IMG/VR virus record: IMGVR_UViG_3300042340_000507
Location: 113,045-177,044 of that record
Source of the DNA: a virus
Strand: one strand, 5' to 3'
Length of the DNA: 64,000 bases
Below, one piece after another: positions 7,857-14,900 of this stretch. Each line of letters starts with the position of its first letter. Within the stretch, counting starts at the first letter, position 1. A program made the position numbers and the translations under genes. A model generated the notes under the pieces. That model did not search any database, had not been told where the DNA came from, and saw nothing but the letters and a program-made list of their open reading frames with translations.

Positions 7857-8250
7857 TTCTAGCTCTTTCTGAAATAGGGATCGAATTACCGTCCTCGTCT
7901 ATTCTAACAAATCTGATGTGGGTTCTTAGAATTAATCTCTGCTCACCCGTATAAACATTGTGGGCTCTAGCTTCAACATAGAGAGTGATAGAGGAGTTTC
8001 CTATTTGTGATGGCAGCCCGTAAATTTTAAGCAACTGACCTTCTCGAGCTGGTTTTTCAAAGAAGCACTTATCAATGGAGACAGTCACCATTCGGGGAGT
8101 GTCGCACAACTGCATGGCGTATCCAGCAGCAGCAGCATCTATCCACTTCAGGAGCTGACCTCCGAACAAATTACCGTGAAATCCTAGATCTGATTTTTTT
8201 ACTGGGTACATGGAAAGCATTTCCATGCTATGTAAAATCTTATCCTGCAT
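7810..8250 (-). CDS. Acyl-CoA thioesterase (hot-dog fold, YciA/4HBT type)
   Basis: Predicted hydrolysis of acyl-CoA to free fatty acid and CoA. Seen: 146 aa with the family signature GFHGNLFGGQLLKWIDAAAA (residues 23-42, catalytic Asp about 38). VTVSIDKCFFEKPAREGQLL and the strand-rich core SSITLYVEARAHNVYTGEQ follow, then a final FVRIDEDGNSIPI, the same order as in YciA-like acyl-CoA hydrolases. ATG 8248-8250 is preferred over the upstream TTG because it overlaps the preceding stop as TGATG. It is an unusual phage gene, and its host counterpart would act on membrane-lipid precursors. Its tail overlaps the convergent gene by 47 bp. Confidence 0.85.
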   Translation of the reverse strand: MQDKILHSMEMLSMYPVKKSDLGFHGNLFGGQLLKWIDAAAAGYAMQLCDTPRMVTVSIDKCFFEKPAREGQLLKIYGLPSQIGNSSITLYVEARAHNVYTGEQRLILRTHIRFVRIDEDGNSIPISERARIRIQTLMTSNSDSVS

Positions 8251-8564
8251 CAAAAAAGGAGCCAGACCAAATTAATCGCGGTAAACTTAGGATCAAAACC
8301 AAAAGCCACCTGTAGAACTACAAGGGATGACAAAATAACAATTCTTTTTTTGTTTAAAAATTTTTCTTTTTTAGGTTGCATATTTATATTCTTAGAAAAA
8401 ATAGAATCGGACGGGACTAATGAACTTGAAGAAATAGTATATGCTAAAAGAGAATCCTCATTCTCTATAGGATTAACAATTTCGCAAGAATCTACCGATT
8501 GTGCATTCGCCGAAAACACACAAGTGAACGCCAATAGGAATAAAGTCACTACAATTTTTTTCAT
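8250..8564 (-). CDS. Small secreted or membrane protein with signal peptide
   Basis: 104 aa, no known family. Residues 1-22 form a clear signal peptide (MKKIVVTLFLLAFTCVFSANAQ) with a Bacteroidota-style cleavage context after NAQ. A polar Ser/Asp-rich stretch and a basic segment (QPKKEKFLNKKR, about 64-75) follow, then a C-terminal hydrophobic helix (IVILSSLVVLQVAFGF) and a short tail ending NLVWLLF. Topology would be periplasmic with a C-terminal membrane anchor. The stop codon overlaps the thioesterase start (TGATG), so the two are probably co-translated and may act together at the envelope (inference). Confidence 0.7.
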   Translation of the reverse strand: MKKIVVTLFLLAFTCVFSANAQSVDSCEIVNPIENEDSLLAYTISSSSLVPSDSIFSKNINMQPKKEKFLNKKRIVILSSLVVLQVAFGFDPKFTAINLVWLLF

Positions 8565-8570
8565 AATTTT

Positions 8571-9815
8571 TTATTTGTTTCTTGCCTGTTCTTGCTGTAT
8601 TTTTAATTTTTGGGCTGCCGCTCCCCTGAAATTATCCAAATTTCTTTTGATCCTTTGCTGTTCTTGGAGATTTAGGCTAGAAAAAGCTGGCATTTCAACC
8701 ACAGCCTTCATTTTCTCGTAGGAGATCTCTGGATTTCCGGTTTGGAAGGCGGCCAATGAATATTCATCCAGCAGTCTCCACTGCCAAACTTCAGGTTCCA
8801 CAAAGAGGATATCTTGGGTGCCTGGATTTTTTAGGGCCATGCTTCCGTAGGTGAAAGATAGAATCCATCTGTTTTGCTCCCTTAATTTTCTCATGCAGTG
8901 AAAAACTGCCTCCAACCTTTCGGGCCGGAATTCCCAGGCTTTAGAATAGGCGGTAATAACTTCTTCAATCGGATGCCCCAGTTTTTCTTTGATCCTGCCT
9001 ATCATGTACATCGAGTAGTAAACCTCTTCAGGCCAGCCTCCGGCGTCAACTCTTTTTTGATACCAGGTCAGAGATTTTTCGTGCTGGGAAGAATCCCGAT
9101 AACTTTGGGCGAGATAAAACATGTACCGGGTGTTGTTGGGATCTTCCTGCAGAGCCTGAAGTAGAATATCCGCATCTTTGGAATATTTTTCTTCCAATGA
9201 AGATGCTCTTTTCAAAGGAGAAATGTTAGCATTGACCAGACACCTATCACCAGGTATTTGAGCTTGAACTAGAGGTGCCTTGCCGGGAAGCTCTAAATAC
9301 TCGTGGAGAACTCCCCGATAAACCCAATCCTGGTCAGATCTGACTATCTGGGCCCTAAAATACTGCAATGAGTTCAATTTATACTGCAGTTGAAAGCAAT
9401 CTATATCGGCAGGCAAATCCATGAAAGGATTGGTGCCAGGTTTAAGGTTTGTAAAGGTGTCGTCGGCATCAATGATCCATCTGTAGTCACAAATTCCTTT
9501 GGAGAGTTCCAGGCTTTCTGTTCTATTCACCTCGAAATTAACCCAAGGCCTGTGGTGGAGCTCCCCTGGAATTCCTAGATCCTGCATGGTAGTTTCGATC
9601 TCTTGAACCGTGTTATCAGAGGAACCTGTGTCACAGATGACCCAATAAGAAATAAAAGGGGCAACGTGTGTAAGACATTTTCTAATGGTGTCCTCCTCGT
9701 CTTTGACGATCATAACCAGACAGAGAGAATATGTTTGGCGGGGGTCTTTAGGTTTGATAGAAGAAGATACTTGTGAAGCTGGAAAAATATCAGTTTCTGG
9801 CAGAATTTCAGGCAT
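8571..9815 (-). CDS. GT2-family glycosyltransferase with TPR-like C-terminal region
   Basis: 414 aa. The N-terminal GT-A domain has YSLCLVMIVKDEEDTIRKCL (about 30-50), WVICDTGSSDNT (nucleotide-binding Asp) and the metal-binding DxD motif in WIIDADDTF (about 113-121). A helical region follows from about 215 with TPR-like spacing (AQSYRDSSQHEKSLTWYQKRV; VITAYSKAWEFRPERLEAVFHCMRKL), a domain pair also seen in bacterial SPINDLY-like and GT2-TPR proteins. The likely role is transfer of a sugar to a protein or surface glycan; it is not of the T4 alpha/beta-glucosyltransferase type. The gene ends 6 bp before the start of the small secreted protein and has an 85-bp upstream gap. Confidence 0.85.
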   Translation of the reverse strand: MPEILPETDIFPASQVSSSIKPKDPRQTYSLCLVMIVKDEEDTIRKCLTHVAPFISYWVICDTGSSDNTVQEIETTMQDLGIPGELHHRPWVNFEVNRTESLELSKGICDYRWIIDADDTFTNLKPGTNPFMDLPADIDCFQLQYKLNSLQYFRAQIVRSDQDWVYRGVLHEYLELPGKAPLVQAQIPGDRCLVNANISPLKRASSLEEKYSKDADILLQALQEDPNNTRYMFYLAQSYRDSSQHEKSLTWYQKRVDAGGWPEEVYYSMYMIGRIKEKLGHPIEEVITAYSKAWEFRPERLEAVFHCMRKLREQNRWILSFTYGSMALKNPGTQDILFVEPEVWQWRLLDEYSLAAFQTGNPEISYEKMKAVVEMPAFSSLNLQEQQRIKRNLDNFRGAAAQKLKIQQEQARNK

Positions 9816-9869
9816 AGAAAATTATTTCTCATTATATTCTAGGAAGAGAAAAAATTTCAGGAATGACGA

Positions 9870-9893
9870 ATAAAAAGTGAGAATTTTTTCTCA
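9870..9893 (-). terminator. Possible weak terminator
   Basis: A 6-bp stem TGAGAA/TTCTCA with a 4-nt loop (9878-9893) is followed on the minus strand by CTTTTTATT. It sits just after the stop of the 229-aa gene. The stem is short and AT-rich, so this is tentative. Confidence 0.35.
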
Positions 9894-9900
9894 AAGAGGT

Positions 9901-10590
9901 TTACACTCGCTTGATATCTCTAATCTTTTGAAGCATGAGGCCTCTACCTGCATAAAAGGTAAAATCCGCCTCCATCTTCCAATTTCCTTCTTTGGTGTGA
10001 GCCATCAACTCTAGATTTTGAACTAGATCCTGCGGTTCAAGTGAAACACACTTCTGGTCGGAAGAAGATTCAAAGTTCATCTTTGCCATTTTATTACCAG
10101 TCCAGATAACAGCCCTCAAGTTGCTGATTTGGACATCCAGAATCTTGACCACTTGATGATCTTGAAGAAGTTCTAATTTAAAACAGGGTTTTCTGGAGTT
10201 GCCATGAGAGGTCAAAGTCAATAAACTGTGGGATTTACTTGCCAGTAAAGAAGGGATGGAGGGATTGTAAAGAGAAAAGATAGGGTAACAACCGGGATAC
10301 TTGTGTCTTTTGAATACAATCCGCTGTCCTTTCAGGATATCCTCCAACTGGGAGAGCATATGGTCGACCGAGGTGAAATTCTTGGACTTGAGGTAGACCA
10401 CGGGATTTCTACTCAAAGAAACCCGATAGGGAGAAATTTCAATCCCCAGAGACAACCACCGTGTTTCTAAAAATTTGGCAATCTCTTCAAGATGATTCCG
10501 ATCCGAGGTGGATGTTTTAGATTTATGGGTCAGAGAATTCTTAAACTTATCGATGAAATCATCAACCAAGGAAAACTTGTAGGCAGACAT
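9901..10590 (-). CDS. Hypothetical protein (229 aa)
   Basis: Not recognised. The protein is soluble, mixed alpha/beta and basic in the first half (LTHKSKTSTSDRN near 20-32; FKRHKYPGCYPIF near 95-107). It has a strand-rich C-terminal half (VVKILDVQISNLRAVIW; WKMEADFTFYAGRG). There is no signal peptide, membrane helix or obvious catalytic motif. It starts at ATG 10588-10590, 23 bp downstream of adenylate kinase on the same strand, and probably shares its late-type promoter. The C-terminal fold could be a phage structural beta-domain, but that is only an impression. Confidence 0.6.
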   Translation of the reverse strand: MSAYKFSLVDDFIDKFKNSLTHKSKTSTSDRNHLEEIAKFLETRWLSLGIEISPYRVSLSRNPVVYLKSKNFTSVDHMLSQLEDILKGQRIVFKRHKYPGCYPIFSLYNPSIPSLLASKSHSLLTLTSHGNSRKPCFKLELLQDHQVVKILDVQISNLRAVIWTGNKMAKMNFESSSDQKCVSLEPQDLVQNLELMAHTKEGNWKMEADFTFYAGRGLMLQKIRDIKRV

Positions 10591-10613
10591 AGAAAAAAAT
10601 TAGAACTGAAAAA

Positions 10614-11246
10614 TTATTCTGAATCAGGGGTCCGGTTTAGTTCTAAGGCCTTCACGATCTTCTTGTAAACGCTCTCGCTACCTTTGGCGGCATTATATTT
10701 TTTCAGTTTTCTGTTTTTTGTGTAGAGATCAATCAGGGGTGCAGTTTTTTCTTCATAGTCTCTGAATCTTTTAGCCACCACCTCTGGATCTTTGTCGTCC
10801 TTCCGGTCTTCTCTTTCCGCCCTGGCAGTAATTCTGCCTTTGGCCGTTTCTTCGTCTATATCCAGATAGATGGTGTGGCTCAGGCCCAAGCCCATTTTTC
10901 CGAGCAAAGAATCTAACAGAGAGGCTTGTTTAACGGTCCGGGGGAATCCGTCAATAATGATCCCATCATCAGGATCAATTTTCTTCAGTTCCCTCCGGAT
11001 CATCTTTACAACTGTCTGATCGTCGATGAAATCACCCCGTTCAACTTTTTTCTTGATCTCCGGGTTTTTTGATTTCCTGAGCAATTCTCCGGTTGAAATG
11101 TGGTGGAAGCCTTGCCTATCTGCCAGTTTTTCGGAAAAAGTTCCTTTACCTGATCCCGGAGGTCCCATCACAACTAGAATTTTTCCTTGAGAATCCGGCA
11201 ATTCTCTTTCTATTAAAAAATCTGAGAAATTCTTAACTAAATCCAT
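10614..11246 (-). CDS. adk: Adenylate kinase with capsid-targeting-like leader
   Basis: Predicted to catalyse ATP + AMP = 2 ADP. Seen: a P-loop GPPGSGKGT at residues 28-36, the AMP-binding segment HHISTGELLR, IIIDGFPRTVKQ near 95-106, and the LID/Arg motifs (TARAEREDRKDDKDPEVVAKRFRDYEEKTAPLI). At 210 aa it is of short adenylate kinase size. The first 15 residues (MDLVKNFSDFLIERE) are absent from ordinary kinases and match the leader on neighbouring unknown proteins, ending in L-I-E. The late-type motif GGATATATA lies 4 nt before its ATG. Nucleotide enzymes are normally early genes, so this one may be packaged and injected (inference). Confidence 0.9.
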   Translation of the reverse strand: MDLVKNFSDFLIERELPDSQGKILVVMGPPGSGKGTFSEKLADRQGFHHISTGELLRKSKNPEIKKKVERGDFIDDQTVVKMIRRELKKIDPDDGIIIDGFPRTVKQASLLDSLLGKMGLGLSHTIYLDIDEETAKGRITARAEREDRKDDKDPEVVAKRFRDYEEKTAPLIDLYTKNRKLKKYNAAKGSESVYKKIVKALELNRTPDSE

Positions 11247-11250
11247 GTGC

Positions 11251-11259
11251 TATATATCC
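11251..11259 (-). promoter_or_regulatory. Late-type promoter motif (GGATATATA on minus strand)
   Basis: The plus strand reads TATATATCC. On the coding strand GGATATATA ends 4 nt before the adenylate kinase ATG, the same close spacing as for the plus-strand repeat genes. Confidence 0.6.
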
Positions 11260-11271
11260 AAACATAACTCG

Positions 11272-12981
11272 TTAAGATTCACAGGCAACACACTGAAGAT
11301 CGTTTAAATTTAATTTTTTTCTGGAAAAAGCCTGGGCAGAGTTCATAGAATGCTGGTAGTACAAAGTTTTAATCCCGAGCTTCCAGGCATCGATCAGAAG
11401 TCTGTTCACGTCTTTGGTTGGCATTTCAGGAGAAATCATCAGATTGAGAGATTGAGCTTGATCGATGTAATCCTGTCTCACAGCCGCCTGGTTGATAATG
11501 GCCGCCTGGTTGATCTCGGAGAAAGTTCTGAACACTTCTTTCTGATGGTCAGTCAACCAATCGAAATGCTGGACAGATCCATCGTGCTTTTTGATGCTGT
11601 CCCAGATGTATTTGGTGTCTTTATCCAGTTCAACTAGCAATTTTCTCAAAACCGGATTCTTGATTGAGACCTTGATCTTGGCGACATCCTTAACAAAACA
11701 ATTGGACCAAATTGGTTCGATAGACTGAGAAACCTGGCCTAGAATAAAGGCAGAAGATGTGGTGGGAGCAATGGCATTCAGAGTCACATTTCTCCGGCCG
11801 TATCCAACGAGCATTTCGGGTTCTCCGAAGATGGTGGCTAGCTGCCTAGAAGCAGCATAGGATTCATCTTTGATGTATTTGAAAACCTCCACGTTCAACT
11901 GGGCACTCTCTTTGCAGTCAAAGGGCAGAGATTTGGATTGAAGCAAGGAATGCCAGCCCAATACACCTAGACCCAGAGCTCTCTGTCTTTTGGCAAAATT
12001 GTAGGCTCTAGACAAATAAAAGAATGCTCTTTGTCCTTCCACTGTGCCGTCCTGCCTCAGATTATCTATTTTGGTCAGAAATTCCGTTACCACGGCATCC
12101 AAGAAATAGACCATGGTTTGAACTGCATCTGTGCCTTTCCATTCGTCGTAATGAAGTAAATTCATCGAGGACAGAACACAAACAAAAGATTCGTCATCAG
12201 AATTGTGCAAGGCAATCTCAGAACAAAGATTAGAATTGGAAATTTTAAGATCTTTATCCCGATAAACATCCGGTGACTTGGAGTTCATGGTATCGCTAAA
12301 CATGATGTAGGGATAACCTATCTCCCCTCTTCTCTGAATGACTTTAGCCCACACCGCTCTTTTTTCCTGATCTCCCAAGGTCATCTTGGTCATGAAGTCG
12401 TCAGAGACCGTCACGGCGTGGGTCAAATCCTGAATGGGAAATCCCTCGGTTCCGATGTCTAAAAACTCCAGAATGTCCGGATGGTCGATGGGCAGATAAG
12501 GTGAAAATCTGCCTCTTCTGGTCGAGCCCTGGGAGATGTTGTCCACCACACTCTGAAAAAGGTTCATGAAGTGGACTGCCCCTGGGGCGTGGCCGTTATC
12601 ACTGACCGTGGCTCCTCGACCTCTGATGTTGCCAAAATAACCTGAAGTTCCTCCTCCCATCTTGCTCATTTCACCTACTTCTCCTTGGGTATACAGGATA
12701 GACTCGATATTGTCCATTAGATGAGAACCAAAGCAAGAAACGGGGAGACCTCTTTTTTTCCCAAAATTAGCCCAAACTGGAGAGGAAAGGGAGTACCATC
12801 CTCTGCCCATATAATCAAAGAATTTGTCGGAAAATCCGGGCATGCCCAGCAATTTTTCTGCATGATCGGCAATGACTTTTACCCGGACCCCGGGATCTTC
12901 ATGCTCGGCTAAATAGCCCCTTTTGAGAAAAGTCATGGATTCCCAATTGATCCAGTCGAAAGGTTTTCTGTCCCCTGTCAT
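11272..12981 (-). CDS. nrdA: Ribonucleotide reductase class I, large (catalytic) subunit
   Basis: Reduces ribonucleoside diphosphates to deoxyribonucleotides. Seen: 569 aa with active-site Cys83 in PVSCFGS, the thiyl-radical Cys in NLCSEI (about 252) and its redox partner in FVCVLSSMNL (about 268). NAIAPTTSSAFILGQ is the nucleotide-binding loop, and the C-terminal CVACES (Cys564, Cys567) is the thioredoxin/glutaredoxin-reducible tail. The N-terminal ATP-cone of E. coli NrdA is missing. The protein starts directly with the ten-helix domain; the ATP-cone is on the partner NrdB instead. It starts at ATG 12979-12981, 15 bp after nrdB on the same transcript. Confidence 0.95.
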   Translation of the reverse strand: MTGDRKPFDWINWESMTFLKRGYLAEHEDPGVRVKVIADHAEKLLGMPGFSDKFFDYMGRGWYSLSSPVWANFGKKRGLPVSCFGSHLMDNIESILYTQGEVGEMSKMGGGTSGYFGNIRGRGATVSDNGHAPGAVHFMNLFQSVVDNISQGSTRRGRFSPYLPIDHPDILEFLDIGTEGFPIQDLTHAVTVSDDFMTKMTLGDQEKRAVWAKVIQRRGEIGYPYIMFSDTMNSKSPDVYRDKDLKISNSNLCSEIALHNSDDESFVCVLSSMNLLHYDEWKGTDAVQTMVYFLDAVVTEFLTKIDNLRQDGTVEGQRAFFYLSRAYNFAKRQRALGLGVLGWHSLLQSKSLPFDCKESAQLNVEVFKYIKDESYAASRQLATIFGEPEMLVGYGRRNVTLNAIAPTTSSAFILGQVSQSIEPIWSNCFVKDVAKIKVSIKNPVLRKLLVELDKDTKYIWDSIKKHDGSVQHFDWLTDHQKEVFRTFSEINQAAIINQAAVRQDYIDQAQSLNLMISPEMPTKDVNRLLIDAWKLGIKTLYYQHSMNSAQAFSRKKLNLNDLQCVACES

Positions 12982-12996
12982 AAATAATTATTTTTT

Positions 12997-14277
12997 TTAG
13001 AATAAGTCGTTAACGGTAATTGATTTAGATTTTTTGCTGTAATTAATGGATCTTTTATTGAAGAAGTCGGTGTGCTTAGTGGTCAAAATTTCATCATTCA
13101 GCCACTCTGTTTTTTCTAGCAGATTCTCTTTGACCTCAAAGATATTTTGAATGCCTATGGCGTTCAGAGAAAGATTAAACCGATGTTTGATAAACTCAAC
13201 AGTTTCGACCGCGCTTAAAAAATCGAGATCTCCTGCTTCGAAAATCCATTCTACAATTTCAAGCTCTGCTTCATAGGCTTCAAAGGTGGCATCAATGAGG
13301 TCCTCAACCAGGTCCTGAGTCCACCAAGAAGGATTCTCTTTTTTAATCAAATTCACCAGATCAAAACCAAATTCTGCGTGGATGTTTTCTTCTTTCGAGG
13401 TTGCCTCTACGGCATTGCTAATTCCTTTCAACATGTTCTTGTGTTTATTGAAAGAAAGAATAACCAGAAACTGGGAGAAGAGAGAGACATTTTCAACAAA
13501 CATCGAAAAAAGGACAATGGATTCAAAATAGTCTCTGTTGTCGACAGATTTTGAATTTGAGATAGATTTCTCCAAATATTTAATTCTTTTTCTGATGGCG
13601 GGTACTTCGAGCAAATTCTCAAATTCGGAGTTTAAGCCGAGAACCTGAATGAGATTGGAATAGGCATCGGCGTGTCTCACCTCAGATTCGGCAAAGGTTG
13701 CACCGACACTCCCAATCTCCGGTTTTGGCATTCTCTTGTATAGATCACCCCAAAAAGTTTTAACTGCAATCTCGATCTGGGAAATGGCCAGCATCGCCCT
13801 CTGCACGGCCGACCTCTCTGGTTCTGACAGGTAAACCTTAAAATCCTGAATATCCGAAGTGAAATTGAATTCTGTGTGAACCCAATAGGAATGCCTGATC
13901 GCATCTACGTATTCCACTAACTCTGGGTACTCGTAAGGTTTAAGATTGATGCGTTTTGAGAAAAGGTTTGGTTGGTGCTTTGCCCTGTAGATGATGTACT
14001 CCTTGGCAACCTCATTCAGATTGTTGTCCATCAGTTTGTTCTCCACCATATCATGAACCTCATCTACGTGAGGAACCCTGTTCTTGTCACCTCTAAAGAG
14101 GCTTTTTTTGGTCAATCTTGCAATTCTGGCCGCCATTTCAGGATCCACTGTATTAACGCTCCGCATTGCCTTGACGACCGCCTGTTCTATTTTCTGGGTT
14201 TCGAAAGGAACTTTGTCCCCACTTCTCTTAATGACGAAGTGACTTTCGCTGGGAAGAATTTCTTCTGAATTGTGCAT
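12997..14277 (-). CDS. nrdB: Ribonucleotide reductase class I, small (radical) subunit with N-terminal ATP-cone
   Basis: Supplies the tyrosyl/metal radical to NrdA. Seen: 426 aa from ATG 14275-14277 (an upstream in-frame GTG at 14304 would add 9 residues). Residues about 12-105 form an ATP-cone (FVIKRSGDKVPFETQKIEQA, DPEMAARIARLTKKSL, DEVHDMVENKLMDNN). The ferritin-like core then has ESEVRHADAY near 197-206 (metal ligands Glu and His, radical Tyr) and ENIHAEFGFD as second-half ligands. An ATP-cone on the small subunit is known from flavobacterial enzymes, such as that of Leeuwenhoekiella, where ATP/dATP control radical-subunit oligomerisation. It lies directly upstream of nrdA. Confidence 0.94.
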   Translation of the reverse strand: MHNSEEILPSESHFVIKRSGDKVPFETQKIEQAVVKAMRSVNTVDPEMAARIARLTKKSLFRGDKNRVPHVDEVHDMVENKLMDNNLNEVAKEYIIYRAKHQPNLFSKRINLKPYEYPELVEYVDAIRHSYWVHTEFNFTSDIQDFKVYLSEPERSAVQRAMLAISQIEIAVKTFWGDLYKRMPKPEIGSVGATFAESEVRHADAYSNLIQVLGLNSEFENLLEVPAIRKRIKYLEKSISNSKSVDNRDYFESIVLFSMFVENVSLFSQFLVILSFNKHKNMLKGISNAVEATSKEENIHAEFGFDLVNLIKKENPSWWTQDLVEDLIDATFEAYEAELEIVEWIFEAGDLDFLSAVETVEFIKHRFNLSLNAIGIQNIFEVKENLLEKTEWLNDEILTTKHTDFFNKRSINYSKKSKSITVNDLF

Positions 14278-14343
14278 GGTGGTTATTTTTTTGGTTTTCT
14301 CCACAGATAGGTCTCCCTAGAGTGAAGTGGATGGTTGTTTTTT

Positions 14344-14826
14344 TTAATAATTATTGGCCTGCCTCTCGATGTTGTGTCTGTTCTTGGCCACGTAATAATT
14401 GGTGATGGATTCCGGAGTTAAACCCAGGGCAATAGCCTCATTCATCATAAAATGGAGTTTATCTATCCATTCGTACCTTAATTCTTTCAGTTCATCTTCG
14501 GTCAAATCAGCCAGAGATCTGGACATTGCTTCCGCGTGTTTGGACTTCCAGGGTTTCCAGCAGGCTGGGTAGGTGTGAATTCCAGTCAAGGCGTTTTGTA
14601 ATTCCCGATCCTCGTCTCTAATGGCTTCTTCATTCCAGTCGATAAACTCTTTTAACTTCTTGATCGAAGATTGAATCTCCTCAAAATTGTACCCGTAGAC
14701 TTCTTCCTGGATTGATTTTTGGAGGTTAAAAATTAGAGCTAGAGCGTCTTCCCCCTGGTCTCTTAATTCCTGATAATTGTTGTTGATCTCTAAATGGGCA
14801 CAAGTCTGAAAATTGAGGTTTGTCAT
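14344..14826 (-). CDS. 56: dCTP/dUTP pyrophosphatase, T4 gp56-like
   Basis: Predicted hydrolysis of dCTP and dUTP to monophosphates. Seen: 160 aa that line up with T4 gp56 along most of their length. CAHL occurs near the N-terminus, then a helix with DEDRELQNAL (metal-binding acidic residues), CWKPWKSKHAEAM, DLTEDELKELRYEWIDKLHF (second acidic helix) and the C-terminal YYVAKNRHNIERQ-x-N-Y. This is the all-alpha dimeric dUTPase/MazG-like fold. It sits upstream of nrdB in a nucleotide-metabolism cluster behind a late-type motif at 14865-14873. In T4 the enzyme keeps dCTP out of the hydroxymethylcytosine-containing genome; here it may serve only dUTP clean-up. Confidence 0.85.
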   Translation of the reverse strand: MTNLNFQTCAHLEINNNYQELRDQGEDALALIFNLQKSIQEEVYGYNFEEIQSSIKKLKEFIDWNEEAIRDEDRELQNALTGIHTYPACWKPWKSKHAEAMSRSLADLTEDELKELRYEWIDKLHFMMNEAIALGLTPESITNYYVAKNRHNIERQANNY

Positions 14827-14864
14827 TATTTAAAAGTTTTTTAGGTCTGTTTGAATGAGTAGAC

Positions 14865-14873
14865 TATATATCT
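14865..14873 (-). promoter_or_regulatory. Late-type promoter motif (AGATATATA on minus strand)
   Basis: TATATATCT on the plus strand, 38 nt before the dCTPase start. It lies inside an inverted repeat, GACTAT (14862-14867) and ATAGTC with 8 bases between, so an operator or hairpin overlaps the motif. Confidence 0.45.
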
Positions 14874-14900
14874 AAATAGTCCCCTGCGGTCTGAAATTTT

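Noticed and set aside
11272-14277. Truncated NrdA because of its short 569 aa
   Set aside because: All catalytic cysteines and the C-terminal CxxC tail are present; only the ATP-cone is absent, and it is found on NrdB.
14862-14881. Inverted repeat GACTAT...ATAGTC as a terminator for the polymerase or dCTPase gene
   Set aside because: The stem is only 6 bp, AT-rich and without a T-run; it overlaps the late-type motif and is more likely incidental or an operator.
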